The translations under genes were made by a program, and so were the position numbers. The notes under the pieces are model-generated. The model worked only from the letters and a program-made list of their open reading frames with translations, made no database searches and was not told where the DNA came from. Shown here one piece after another: positions 44,664 to 57,528 of a stretch of DNA of 64,000 bases (position 1 is its first letter; every line of letters begins with the position of its first letter). Source of the stretch: Lycium barbarum (lineage: Eukaryota; Streptophyta; Magnoliopsida; Solanales; Solanaceae); the NCBI RefSeq assembly GCF_019175385.1, contig NC_083337.1:161895713-161959712 (forward strand), given 5' to 3'.

Positions 44664-47208
44664 TATGTTCAAAATACGATTAATATAACATTGTAGTTTG
44701 TGCTCCGTATCTAGAACTTTATTTTATTCGTCTTTGCTACGAAAATTTATTAATACTTTTTAAAAGAGAAGACTTGTTTAAAAAGAAACTATTTTCCTCT
44801 CTTTGAGATAAAACAATAGCAATATTTAAGCATCAGTTGATACTTTCAATTTTAATTCGATTAATTTAACGGTGTAAAATACTTATTATTTTTTATCAAA
44901 TTTTGATTTAGATAATTATAATTCAAATTATTAAATTAATTTTACATGTTTAAAACGAAACAAAGTAGAAATTGATTTTTTTCCTTATTTTAAAGAGTCC
45001 ATCATTATTGATTTAATTGTTTGATTTTCTAAGCATTTGTTTTTTAACATTGTTTGTTTTATTAATATGGGATTCACATTTTTTTTTTAATATTGCTTGA
45101 TTCTGTTAATATGGGGTTCACTTTTTTTCCGTGAGTTTGGATGTGGTTAGTTCCACTTTTTTTTAAAGGGTCAACGGACGATGAAGCATGGGTCTAAACC
45201 CATGCTTTATATAGTTTCTTCTTTTTTGTTTTTATTTTTTATATTGCTTGGTGTCATTTAGTATGGGGCCCACCCTTTTGGACATTATTAGTTTGCATTA
45301 TTTTTATGTATATAATATATATATATACTATGTTCAAAACACGATTGATATAACATTGTAATTTGTGTTCCGTATCTAAAACTTTATTATATTAGTGTTT
45401 GCTAATTACAAAGTCTGCACTTTTTTTTTTTTACATTGTTCATTTTTTTAATATGGGATTCACTTTTTTTTTGTATATATATTGCTTGATTTTGTTAATA
45501 TGGGATACTATTTTCAAAACACAATTAATATAACATTGTAGTTTGTGCTCTATATTTAAAACTTTATTATATTAGTGTTTGCTACAAATACGCATGGTGT
45601 TTAATATGGGGCCTACAATTATTTTCACATTTATTAGAGTAAGGAAAAAATGAAAAAGTAATTAGATTCTATCTTATTTTAATATATAAGTATTTTAAGT
45701 ATGTTACTGTACAATAATTTAATTTGCTCCCACTAATGGATTGATACGCACGCGATAATAAATCCATCATTATTGACTTAATGAGATACTTTGCAAATTA
45801 CATGAATATTGTTTGATTTTTTAATATGGGGTGCACTTTTTTTTTGACATTATTAATTTGCATTATTTTTATGCATATATATATATATATATATACACAT
45901 ACTGTGTTCAAAACACGATTAACATAACATTGTAGTTTGTACTCCGTATCTAAAACTTTATTATATTAGTGTTTACTACGAATACAAAGTCTTTTTTGAC
46001 ATTATTTTTTTTTAATATGGGGTTCAATTTAGTTTTTTTGATATTGCTTGATTTTGTTAATATGGGTTCCACTTTTTTTACCGTGAGTTTAGAGATGGTG
46101 GGTTTCACTTTTTTCTTTTATATATTGCTTGATGTTGTTTAGTATGGGGTCAATATATATGAGGCCCACAATTTCTTTTTTACATTTTTTTTTTTTTTAT
46201 GGGCCAGTTTAATATGAGGCACAATTTTTATTTTTTTTATATATATACTATGTTCAAAACATGATTGATATAACATTGTAATTTGTGCTCCGTATCTAAA
46301 ACTTTATTATATTAGTGTTTGCTAAGAATACAAATTCTGCACTTTTTTTTTATATTGTTTATTTTTTTAATATGGGATCCATTTTTTTTTATATATTGCT
46401 TGATTTTGTCAATATGGGATACTATGTTCAAAACACGATTAATATAACATTGTAGTTGGTGCTCCGTATTTAAAACTTTATTATATTAGTGTTTGCTATG
46501 AATACGCATCATGTTTAATATGGGGCCCACATTTTTTTTAACATTGTTTGTTTTTTAAATATGGGGTTCACTTTTTTTTTAATATTGCTTGATTTTGTTA
46601 ATATAGGGTCCACTTTTTTTTTCCCGTGAGTTTGGATGTGGTGAGTTCCACTTTTTTTTTAATACTGGATGTTGTTGAATATGGGGCCCACAATTTTTTT
46701 TAGGGCCTGTTTAAAATATGGGGCCCAAATATTTTTTTTATGTTGGTGGGGGGGGGGGGGGGGGGGTTCCACACACAGACGACGAAAGAAGCACCAGCCG
46801 GTGCTTCTAATATTTTCTAATACTGGATGTTGTTGAATATGGGGCTCACAATTTTTTTTTAGGGCCAGTTTAATATGGGGCCCAAAAATATGGGATTCAC
46901 TTTTTTTTTCAATATTGTTTAATTTTGTTAATATATGGTCCACTTTTTTTTTTCGTGAGTTTTGATGTGGTGGGTTTGACTTTTTTTTTTTAATACTGGA
47001 TGTTGTTTAATATGGGGCCCACATTTTTTTTTACAATTTTTTTTAATACTGGATGTTGTTGAATATGGGGCCCATAATTTTTTTTTTTTTAGGGCCTGTT
47101 TAAAATATGAGGCCCAAAATTTTTTCTTTTTTTTTTAATGTTTGGGGGGGGGGGCCCACACACGGACGACGAAAGAAGCACCAACCGGTGCTTCTAATAT
47201 AGTAGAAA
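44532..47208 (-). mobile_element. Helitron A, inserted in Helitron B
   Basis: The minus-strand 3' end has hairpin GCCCGTGCGCAGCACGGGC, then ATAGGCCAT and CTAG (44532-44535) followed by T. The 5' end at 47208 reads TTTCTACTATATTAGAAGCA, then an inverted repeat CACCGGTTGGTG. Removing it joins TTTAACA to TTGCTTGTTTTTTT. This reproduces the sister tandem unit at 44028-44057 with two mismatches in 30, so it is an empty-site proof of an A/T insertion without TSD. The interior has about five 90-bp modules (near 44660, 45330, 45510, 45905, 46250 and 46430) and no ORF of note. Confidence 0.88.
46742..46766. repeat. Poly-G tract in Helitron A
   Basis: A run of about 22 G interrupted only by the flanking T context. 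A shorter G run is at 47145-47154 and a C run at 47317-47329. Length is prone to sequencing error. Confidence 0.8.
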
Positions 47209-47395
47209 TTGCTTGTTTTTTTAATGAGGTCCACTTTTTTTTTTATAATATTGCTTAATTTTTTTAATATGGGGTCCACTTTTTTTTTTTTACATGAGTT
47301 TGGAGATGGCGGGGTCCCCCCCCCCCCCCTTTTTTTTTTTTTTTTTTAAATGATGACTGACGACGAAGCACGGGTTTAACCCATGCTTCTATATA

Positions 47396-50300
47396 TTTTT
47401 CTAACTATATAGAAGCACGGGTGGATCATCGTCCGTTCCACCAAAAAAAAAAAAAAGGTGGGCCCCATACTAAACACCATGCAATTGAAAAAAAAAAAAG
47501 TGAAACCCCATATTAAAAAAAGTGAAACCCCATATTAAAAAAGGTGGATCCCATATTAAAAAATAAATAATGTAAAAAAAAAAGTGCACCCCATATTAAA
47601 AAATCAAACATTATTCATGTAATTTCCAAAGTTTCTTATTAAGTCAATAATGATGGATTTATTGTCACATGCATATTAACCGTTTAGTGAGAGCAAATGA
47701 AATTATTGTACAGCAAAAAATATGGATCCCATATTATTGCTTTTCTTCAAAAGATTAGGTAGCCAAATCATACAATTTTTTTTTATATTAGCCTAAAATC
47801 TAATCTAGATATTGAATTGTTGTATTTGCTATTCCACCATGTCATTTATTTGTTATGTTTACTAAAATAAATATACTTAAAATATTTATATTTTAAAATA
47901 AGATAGAATTTAATTACTTTTTCATTTTTATTCTTACTCTAATAAATGTGAAAAGAGGTTAATGTCGTAAAAGAAAAAATAATATCAAATGGAGATCAAA
48001 TAATGAATAAGGTAAATTAGTCAAATTATAATTCTAATTGACGTTTCCGTAAAAAACCATGCAAAAGACAACATGTCAAGTAAAATGAGCTAAATCGAGA
48101 ATATTTACCAAAAATTAAAAAATAGTCGTTCTTCGTTTAAATAGAAAATCAAATTTCTACTTTGTTTCGTTTTAAACATGTAAAATTAATTTAAAAATTT
48201 GAATCAAAATTTGAAAAAAAAAGTATTTTATACCTTTAAATTAATCGAATTAAAACTGAAAGTATCAACTGATGTTTAAATATTGCTATTCTTTTATCTC
48301 GAAGAGAGGAAAATAGTTTCCTTTTAAACAAGTTTTCTCTGTTAAAAAGTATTAATAAATTTTTGCAGATTTTGTATTCATAGATATAATAAAGTTTTGG
48401 ATACGGAGCACAAGTTACAATGTTATATTAATCGTATTTATCAAATTTTTACTTTGTTTCGTTTTAAACATGTAAAATTAATTTAACAATTTGAATTAGA
48501 ATTATTAAAATCAAAATTTGATAAAAAATAATAAGTATTTTACACCTTTAAATTAATCGAATTAAAATTGAAAGTATCAACTGATGCTTAAATATTGCTA
48601 TTGTTTTATCTCAAATAGAAGAAAATAGTTTCCTTTTCAACAAGTGTTCTCTTTTAAAAAGTATTAATAAATTTTTGCAGCCTTTGTATTCGTAGCAAAC
48701 ATTAATATAATAAAGTTTTGGATACGGAGCACAAACTATAATCTTATATTAATCGTGTTTTGAACATAGTATATATATACTAGATGATGAAAGCCCGTGC
48801 TAGAACGGGCCCAACACAAAAAATGGTACCACAGTTTTCTTTTTAGTCTGCTAAAAAAGAATGATATATTTTTATGTTGAGAAATCATTTAACTTGAAAC
48901 TTCCCTTTTTACCTTTAATGAAATGATTTAAATCCACACAAATATCTATGAATTGTTTTAGACCATAATTTTCAAAGATCTTTCGTTTCTTCTTTAAACT
49001 TCGTGCCTAGTCAAACTATGTCACATAAATTAGGACAGAGAGTGTACTTTTTAGTAATATAATTATGGAATTATTATTATAGAAAGTATTATAATTCAAT
49101 TAATTGAAAATATCAATAAATTATTTTACTTAGTCCGCTTATCTCATATATGACTTTCCTGGTTTGGTTGTCCAATTGAAAGATTTGAAATATACCTTCT
49201 CCTACCGAGTTTCATGCCATCATCTATTTCTACTCAACAACACTAAAAAACACTTTCAACACTGAAAAATGCTTTCATGTGTTAGCATCTGTTGTAGTCT
49301 TAAATTTTTAAGTATAGACCAACTTCATCATTTTTAGAAAATATGTGTACACATTTCTTGACCGTTTGTATTTCATCTTCTTGTTGTTATTCCTCATTAT
49401 TTGTGTGAGACGTATGTGTCCAAAATTAGTGCATTTTTATCCTTACCCAAAGATATAAGTTTTAAATCTTTTGATTTTATGAATTCTTTAGCTTTTTTTG
49501 TGTTTAATTTAAATCGTTATTTTTTTTTCTGAATTTCTTTTCTTTAAATTTTCTTTAAGCGTACCTTTACCATTTTCTGAATTTATTATCATTATTTAAA
49601 TGTCTTTTTTTTTTTGCAATTGTCTCTTACTTCTTCACGTGGAGGCCATCTTAATTTGTTTTTCCAATTGTCTCCTAATTTTTCACGTGGACCCCACCTT
49701 AATTTTTTTTTATTTAACTATATTAGAAGAGTGGGTGATTGACGACCAAACCCACTCTTCTAATATAGTAGAAATATGGATAGAAACAGTGTAAAGTAAT
49801 AATGTAAAAAAAAAAAGTGCATCCCATATTAAAAAATCAAACAGTATTCGTGTAATTTTCAAAGTATCTCATTAAGTCAATAATGATGGATTCATTGCCA
49901 CATGCGTATCAACCCATTAGTGGGAGCAAATGAAATAATTGTACAACAAAAAATATGGACCCCATATTATTGTTTTTCTTCAAAAGGTTAAGTAGCCAAA
50001 TTATACATTTTTTTTATATTAACGTGAGATCTAATTTAGATATTGAACTGTTGTATTTGCTATTCCGCCATGTCATTTATTTGTTATGTTTACTAAAATA
50101 ATTATACTTGAAATATTTATATTTTAAAATAAGATAGAATTTAATTACTTTTTCATTTTTATTCTTACTCTAATAAATGTGAAAAGAGATTAATGTCGCA
50201 AAAGAAAAAATAATATCAAATGAAGATCAAATAATGAATAAGGTAAATTAGTCAAATTTTAATTTTAATTGACGTTTCCTTAAAAAAACATGCAAAAGAC

Positions 50301-50851
50301 AACATGACAAGTAAAATGAGCTAAACCGAGAATATTTACCAAAAATAAAAAAATAGTATTTCTTCGGTTAAATAGAAAATCAAATTTTTTACTTTATTTC
50401 GGTTTAAACATGTAAAATTAATTTAATAATTTGAATTAGAATTATCCAAATCAAAATTTGATAAAAAAATAATAAGTATTTTACACTTTTAAATTAATCG
50501 AATTAAAATTTAAAGTATCAACTGATGGTTAAGCATTACTATTATTTTATCTCAAAGAGAGAAAAATAGTTTCCTTTTAAACAAGTTTTCTCCTTTAAAA
50601 AATATTAATAAATTTTTGCCGACTTTGTATTCATAGCAAACACTAATATAATAAAGTTTTAGATACGAAGCATAAATTAAAATATTATATTAATCATATT
50701 TTGAGCATAATATATATGTATAAAAATAATATAAATTTATGTATATTTATTAGTAATATAAAATATATATATTATTACTATCCCAACACAACTACATATA
50801 TAAAAATACACTATAATTTAAAATGTTGGCGCACAGACCTAGGACGTCTAG
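47396..50851 (+). mobile_element. Helitron C, inserted in the 5' end of Helitron B
   Basis: The 5' end TTTCTAACTATATAGAAGCA is followed by CGGGTGGATCATCGTCCG. The 3' end is CTAG (50848-50851) with a decayed hairpin (GTTGGCGCACAGACCTAGG). The interior shows ATATTAAAAAATCAAACATTATTC segments at about 47590 and 49830, so two related roughly 1-kb halves. The second is separated by Helitron D, and there is a direct duplication of 290-350 bp at 48160-48430 and 48440-48780. Modules of the 90-bp type lie near 48370, 48680 and 50625. Confidence 0.7.
48780..49774 (-). mobile_element. Helitron D, inserted in Helitron C
   Basis: The minus-strand 3' end CTAG (48780-48783, then T) is preceded by hairpin GCCCGTTCTAGCACGGGC. 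The 5' end at 49774 reads TTTCTACTATATTAGAAGAG. It is followed by a near-perfect inverted repeat of AGAAGAGTGGGTTTGGTCGTC within the first 55 bases. It is 995 bp. Unlike the other family members its interior lacks the 90-bp module and GGGCCC words. It contains unrelated sequence including a Stowaway-like 3' end (near 49020-49042). Confidence 0.85.
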
Positions 50852-50860
50852 TAGTAATAA

Positions 50861-51396
50861 GAAGCAACAGTGAGGAGCTTCACGTGTCTGTTTCATGGTC
50901 TGCTTATGCCACACCCATGTTTTTTCCAAGACAAACAATCAGGCAGCACCCCGTCAACATGCCTGCCTGGCACTGCGGCTGTTTGGTCATTTCATTTTTA
51001 CAGTGGTTGTTGCCAATAATCGGTTGCCACGTGTTATGACTATGTTGAAATTCGGGTCCCACCTGACTTTTACATGCTACACGCTTGCAATTGCAAGCTT
51101 TGTCAACTGTGACTCTTACAGAATGTGGGCCCACTCACTTTTCCATCTGTGAAAATACTTGTAGCTTACCGTATGTCTATAACGTTGCTAGGAGTAGAAG
51201 TATGGGTTTTCTACTTTAGGCTGCAATTTTTAACTTAACTTTAGGAACAATTTCATAGGAACAAAATTAACTGAAACCATTAACATAAAAAAAACTTTCC
51301 ACCAATTTCTAAAGTTGGAATTTCAAATTAAAGGTGATTTCATTAACTAGGTAACTGCTCCCTCTTTGTCACATTTATTATTTTGTAAAATTTATA
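50861..51396. other. Intergenic, relatively GC-balanced, no gene seen
   Basis: 50870-51160 is less AT-rich than its surroundings and has overlapping frames of 76-112 codons on both strands. None has a recognisable domain or splice context. Possible promoter relic or unknown repeat. Confidence 0.4.
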
Positions 51397-51618
51397 CTTC
51401 TTCCCGTCCAAAATAAATAAATTTTGAAAGTTAATTAATTATATTAATTAAAGAGTCATTTCACAATACTATTCTTTTTTTTTTTTTCAAACTATCAGAA
51501 ATATTTAATGCTGGGATTAAAAAAATTCATTTGAGAGAAGGGTAACTTTGAAAATAATTATTTGATATCTTCTTGGGTTTTGAAAACTTCATTCATTTTG
51601 GACAAAAAAAAAAAAGGT
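51397..51618. mobile_element. Stowaway-like MITE, expanded right end
   Basis: The left end is CTTCTTCCCGTCCAAAATAA. The right side has CATTCATTTTGGAC followed by A(12), so the last TIR bases appear replaced by poly-A. Subterminal AAATTTTGAAAG and GTTTTGAAAACTTC words also pair. Confidence 0.6.
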
Positions 51619-52578
51619 ACTAGAATTCATTTAGTACTTTGCCCTTGACTTTTGAATTTATTTCATTATTTATCTGTTAACATTTTAGTAAATAGGGAGA
51701 AGTTTGGGTGCTTTTTAAATTCTTAGAAAAGGTGATGTGCTCAAGGACACGTGCTTGGGTCTTCATTGGGAAATATGGGAGCCGTGGGACCCAGAGTACT
51801 ATACTTATTCCATTTTTTTTTGGGTCTGCGTTCTTCTAAGTTTAACACTCTTCCTATTTGCTCTTTAAGGATTTCAAATCCACAATGCAATTATTTTATA
51901 TTTGAAAGCAACAAAAATATAAATGTTGTTTTCGAAAATTTTTCTAGAATTAAAATTTAACAAGATGATATCAAATTTGGAATTAAGGGTGGAAATTCAA
52001 AATCATAACTGAAGTTGTCATTATCGTAGAATAGCAAAAAAAAAAAAAAAAAAAGCGAAAAAAATAGTAGAGCATCATGATATCATGTTAAGTTATAGTA
52101 GTAAATTAACTATTTTCCTATAATTGCAGTTATTGGCATCTTGCAACTCTTCAGCTGCATCAAGTGAATCACCAAAAATTCGAAACAACTAACTGGTTCA
52201 CTCGAACAACAACTTTGCATTATTATCTCTCCATCATCAAATTACTATAAGATCAAACTTATCAAGTCGCATATTGTCGATACTTGAACTGACGCAAGAA
52301 CACAAAATGCAAAAAACAATAATATTTATGCATAGGCTTTTCATATCTAGTATATATATAACGCGTAGTCCTTGGTTCTTTCACGTGCATCAGATCAGAT
52401 CAAGTTTATAATACTCCTATTAATTAATAGTTCACAGTTGCTTTTCATATTTACCGACTTGATTAAATTATTATTTGACCGACGTAAAATAAACGTGACA
52501 CGACCGAGTTAAAATAAACGTGACCACCAACGTCTTTTCGGGCGAAAGACATAATGAAAGGTGGCTCTATCTCAAAAA
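51619..52578. other. Intergenic, no gene seen
   Basis: AT-rich, with an A(19) run near 52035. Nothing recognised. Confidence 0.45.
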
Positions 52579-53744
52579 TGTAACGACCCATTTGGTCGTT
52601 TAACACTTTAAAACTACAAAAAGGGTATGGGATTATGTTGTATTTATTCATATGATTTTAATATATGAAATGGTGCATGAATTAGTTAAATAAGTAAGTG
52701 GGCCAAGCCCACTACCCTTTTATCTGGCACGTTATATTCCAAAAGAAAGAGGAAAAAAAAATATGGGAAAAAATTATTCACTTATTTCTAACCTAGAGGG
52801 GAGAAAAAAGACGAACAGAAGAAGGCATTGTCAGTTAATATTGAAGGAGCAGTGAAATTTTATTTTATTTTCACCAAATACAAAGGCAACCAGATATGCC
52901 ATCCGTCTGGTCCTTGTTACTTTGCCTAGAATTATCAATTTGTGCATTGGTCAACATAATGAATATGATAAGTAGGGGACAACTAGTGCAATTGGGTGGC
53001 AGCAAAAGGACGAAGGGATGAGGAAAAAAAACACTTCACACGTTTTTGTAGTAAATTTTCAGATTGCTTTTGCTTTGGAAAGTGTCCCATAATATGTTTA
53101 TTATAATATTAATTTGTGAAGAGGACTTTTCCAATACAATGGTCAATTGAATAGAGGACAAAATAGGAAGCTATGGTGTACAGCTATTGTTGGACAATAG
53201 GGATGAATTGGGTGGGGAAAATATTTCACACGTTCTCTTACTCTTCCCTTATATGCACTGTGCGTTTTTTTTCAATTTGTAGGCACTGTACATTCTTTCA
53301 ATTTCAAAGTGTCCTTTTATGTTTATCTTGTCAATATTTAAATCCTTACTTATTAAGTCTTATGTTTAATTCTGTTCCTGTTCTTTTGTTGAAGGTCCTC
53401 CGGTTTCATTATTTCACTTCCATTTTTGAATTTTGTCTTTATGTTATTAGTTTGCCACTTTAATTTTTAATACATTGGGTGTTTTCTAATTAAATATTAT
53501 GGTATCTTATTATATGAACATCTTCAAATTCATGGTATTTGAGTGGTGAAAAGTGAGATGTTAATCATACGTGAAGATTTTGAGGTAATTAAAGGTTTTG
53601 TGCCCTAGTCTTAAAAGATGAGAATTTATAATTTGAGAGTCCATTTGTGAATGCAATTGGCTAATTTTCTAGATATATGACCCTTAGGTTATGGGTAGAT
53701 TGATATTTAAATAAAATTTCAATTTTGCCCTTGTGGGCCAAAGG

Positions 53745-56700
53745 TGTTACATCCCGTATTTTTGTGCGTTGAAAAGCGTGCGAGTTAAATCACATTAGTA
53801 ACGGAAGCGAGGTTATCCCTCAAGTTCATAGGTGGTTAGAGGGATGGTACAAATGTATAAAAAGGATTAGAAATTAAACAAATCGAAGGAAATAAGTTTC
53901 GTCGAGGTTTGAAATTTATTTGAACGAAATACGATCCAAGCTATAATATTCTGTATTTTGGATCGGAAAAAAAATTGGACCGTCCAACCTAAGAAAATTT
54001 ACTCGAGGTTGGAAGATTTAGTTATATCAAAACACAAAAATTAAGAGCTCGGTGTATCCAAGGATGAAGTCCTGAAATAATTTAGGACTTAACAAGTGTG
54101 ACGACGGTGATCGGGAACGACATTTGGTGTATGTATAAACAGGCTATGGATTAAAGTTCTACAACATAATTACGATAATGAGTATATGAGGTGTGTTAAA
54201 AGTGGTTCATGTTTAAGTGGACTGAGATCAAGAAATTAATTATCCGGATAAATTGCCAAGTGTTGGATTGTGAGTGGGTAACAATTAAATAAATCTACGA
54301 GACCAAAAAAAAAGGATAAACACTATCCTAATGTGGCCACGTGGGGCCATGCCAAGAAAAATAAAATATGACTCATTGACATTATGTATAAGTGGAAGCA
54401 TTCAGATGAGTTTCCAAGGTAATAATTAGGGGTGGGCATTCGGGCCATCGGATTGGATATGAAATTTTCGGTTTGAATATTTGGTTTTCGGATTGAAGAA
54501 ATTACAATCCAAATCCAATCCAAATAAGTTCGGATTGGATTGGATATTTTAAGCCCGGTTTCGGATTATTCGGTTTGGATATTTTGGATTTTTGGATTTG
54601 ACTGTTGAGAGTTAAGGCAAACTTATTGGGAACGAAATTCATGTGTGTTAGTTCCAGAGAGGTAAATCTAAATCTTAATTGCTCAGTAAAAAAAGCCTTC
54701 CAGTTCAAATTAGGATTAACAAATCCAAGTCATGTCCAACATAGTAAATCTATACCAAATAAAAGCATTCTGGAAAAGTGAAAATGAATAAAATAAAATC
54801 TAAGTAGTCATCTGAAAAATAACAAAGAACTCTGCCATGGGTGACACTAACGTGAGACTTTTGAGACTTGAGAAGTAAGAAAATCCTATATTATATTTGA
54901 TTTAGTAGATAATTGTATATTCGACTTAATATTTTAATGGGTAGAGACTCAGGTACTAATCTATTAGACCTTTAGAAACTAGACTTATTAGTACTGGGCA
55001 CATATGATATAGGTAGGGCTATAAAAATTTCGGATTTTCGGATATCCAAAAATCCGTAGTACTAAATCCATATCCAATCTGAAATTCATAAATTTTAAAA
55101 ATAAAATCCGAAGTCCAATCCATAATCCAAATATCCAAACTAAATATTTAAAAAGTTCAGATTTCGGGTTGGCCCAAACTGTGCCCACCCCTAGTAATAA
55201 CACATGGAAAAGGTAGTTGAGCCCCACGGTGAAGGAATGATGAAAAGAGTTGAGTTTTCATTTCATTCAGATAAAAAAAAACGTGTACAATAATTGTGCA
55301 ATGTTGCTACATGACTTGTTCTAATTTTATACTACTAAAGGGTATTTTAACAAAGTAATTAATTAAAGTGGTTAGGTAGATAAGTGCTTAGGTGGATGAG
55401 CTTTTACGTGGCTGCATGTGAGGAAACAATATGATTATCATCCTACATATATTATTTAAGAGCATGCAAGGGTGAAGTGGCACGTTTTTGGAAGTGTGGG
55501 ATAAGGGGTGGTCCCCATAATTTACAAAGGAAATTATATACTACTCTTTTCATAAATCATTCTTCAATTGTGAGAAAGACTTCAGATTCTATATTTTCTT
55601 GAAAGGATAGGAACGTAGAATTATTTAAAGAAAGAGATCAAGTCTTTTAGCTGAACCACAGAGGAAAAGTACAAGGAACAACATAGAGATTATATCCACG
55701 TCGATAATCTCCGGGTAATAGCAAATCAGTGATTTCTTCAAAGTGAAGTAAGGAGGAAGAAGAGGAGTTCTTGGCAAATAAGGTAAGGGTTCTCCTCTAC
55801 TAGATATATTTAAAGTTCTTCCAGTTCATAGCTAAATTGTGGGATGAGAAATACGAACAAATAATGGGAAATCGTATATGATATTGTTGGTGCTGTTTTG
55901 TTTGTGCGTAATAGTTATATCAACTTAACTATGGTGAATTAGATGAATTATTGTTGGATTAAGATTGGTATTATTATTGTTGGAATTAGGATTGGTATTA
56001 TTATTGTTGGATTCGTTGTAGTTGTTATTTTTATACTATGGATATACGGAAATAAAGAAGTATATACAAGTATTAGCATTCGAATGCATATTGGGCTGTT
56101 TTGGGAGTAATTTAAGAATGGATTTAATTCTAGTTTGATATGAAATTGTTGGTATTGTTGTTGTTGGTATTTTTATTGATGTTTGGCTAAGTTGAAATTT
56201 TGAGGATTGTTAAGTTTACAGGGGAAATGCTGCCCGAATTTTGTTAAGTTTCATTCGTACTTGGATTGGTTAGTAAGTGATGTGGATAATCTAACTGTGG
56301 CCTATGTTATCTTAATTTTAGACATGCGAGCTCAAGAAGTAGACGTTGAACATTAGATAGAGTTCAAGGTATGCGAGGCTAGTCCCTTCTTTCTATGACA
56401 TGAATCTTATAGCATGACTTTTCCTTCCTCTTCATGAATTTCCTACATTCTAGAAAATTAATAGTCATGTTCATGGATAACCACATGAGACACAGTATGA
56501 GTTCAATAATGATGATGAAGAATTTAGTATAACGATTCTAGAATTTATAATATGATGTTCCTATGACGTTAATGGTGTCATTTATTGTAACCACTCACCT
56601 TATATACTATTTCCTTCAAGGTGAGGCAGAATACTTAAAAAAGTTCCATAATGGATTCGGGGGTCCGCTACCTCAGGTCACCCCGATAAAGTATAGCTAT

Positions 56701-57528
56701 CCTTGAGTTATTATACATGTATTATGATGAGCATGTTATGATTATGTTACACCGCGCCTAGTTGGCCGGACAGTCACCGCGAAGGCAGGCAGCTTATACA
56801 CCATGGCCAGACGGCATGGGCAGACACCACTAGTGGGCGGCATGAGATGATACCCCGGACGCGGGAGGCCTGGACGCGGGCTAATGTTATTGATTATCAC
56901 ACCGTACCTATATGGTCGGGCAGTTTATATACATATGTGTTATGCATACATGAGATGATGAGTATGGAGTAAGTCAACATGCAGTATGCCTCTATAATTC
57001 ACAGTTAGTTACAGATTATACCTTATTTTATTGATGCCTCCCTATTTCATTGATGTATTATTATTGATTATGCCTCTCAAACTCAGTACAATATTCGTAC
57101 TGACGTTCGTTTTCTTGGACGTTGTGTTCATGCCCATAGGTAGACAGGGAGACAATCTTGATCCAGGTGCATAGGAGTTAGCGGCTGATTTGAGAGCACT
57201 CCATTGTTCGGAGGTGCTTATGGTTATTCTATTGTGTATATCTATGTATATTTTGGGCATGACGGAGTCTTGTTCCGCCTATATGTATAGTACTTCAGTA
57301 GAGGCTCGTAGGTACGCAGTGTGGATAGTATGGTCTCACAATTTTTACGTATATGCATACTACTATTTTGATAGCCTAAGGGCTTATGTTTATAAAAGTA
57401 CGATTTCTAGCATGAATTGTATATGAATTTGATAAAGAATAGTATAATGAGTATAGTGAGCAGTATAATGAGCGGTGCTCGGTGGTTAGCCCCGGGTGCT
57501 CGTTGCGGCTCCTAGTCGGGTCGTGACA
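53745..57528 (+). mobile_element. Inner gypsy-like solo LTR
   Basis: It starts TGTTACATCCCGTATTTTTG and ends CTAGTCGGGTCGTGACA. The GC-rich internal stretch at 56750-56885 (GGCAGGCAGCTTATACACC, GACACCACTAGTGGGCGGC, GGACGCGGG) is characteristic of Tekay-type LTRs. About 3.0 kb without the nested hAT MITE. The 5-bp flanks (AAAGG and CAAGA) are not identical, so the TSD is eroded or a boundary is off by a few bases. Confidence 0.65.
54427..55193. mobile_element. hAT-type non-autonomous element in the inner LTR
   Basis: The termini TAGGGGTGGGCA and TGCCCACCCCTA are perfect inverted repeats. They are flanked by an 8-bp TSD with one mismatch, GTAATAAT (54419-54426) and GTAATAAC (55194-55201). Subterminal regions are full of GGATTGGAT and ATCCAATCC words. 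It is 767 bp with no coding capacity. Confidence 0.88.

Larger units (their letters stand above)
42680..50860 (-). mobile_element. Helitron B, outermost, split by two insertions
   Basis: The minus-strand 3' end is CTAG at 42680-42683 followed by T, preceded by a stem-forming GGCGCACGGGCATGCGCC. The body runs rightward on this map to 47395. Its last few terminal bases are displaced to 50852-50860 (TAGTAATAA), because Helitron C inserted within the 5' terminus. Joining the flanks gives CTTCTATATA/TAGTA, which matches the family end CTTCTAATATAGTAGAAA. Helitron A is inserted at 44532-47208. Its own sequence carries one to two copies of the 90-bp module (near 42850) and a 5' subterminal tandem array. 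No coding capacity. Confidence 0.7.

Noticed and set aside
46742..46766. Poly-G run as a G-quadruplex regulatory site
   Set aside because: It lies in a non-coding Helitron interior, and homopolymer length is likely unreliable.
42680..50860. Block with CTAG hairpins at both outer ends as one TIR transposon
   Set aside because: No flanking TSD, internal 5' ends meet head-to-head at 47396, and empty-site reconstruction supports nested Helitrons.
50701..51152. Overlapping 76-112 codon frames as a gene
   Set aside because: One starts inside a Helitron 3' end and the opposite-strand frames overlap. No domain, splice or promoter evidence.
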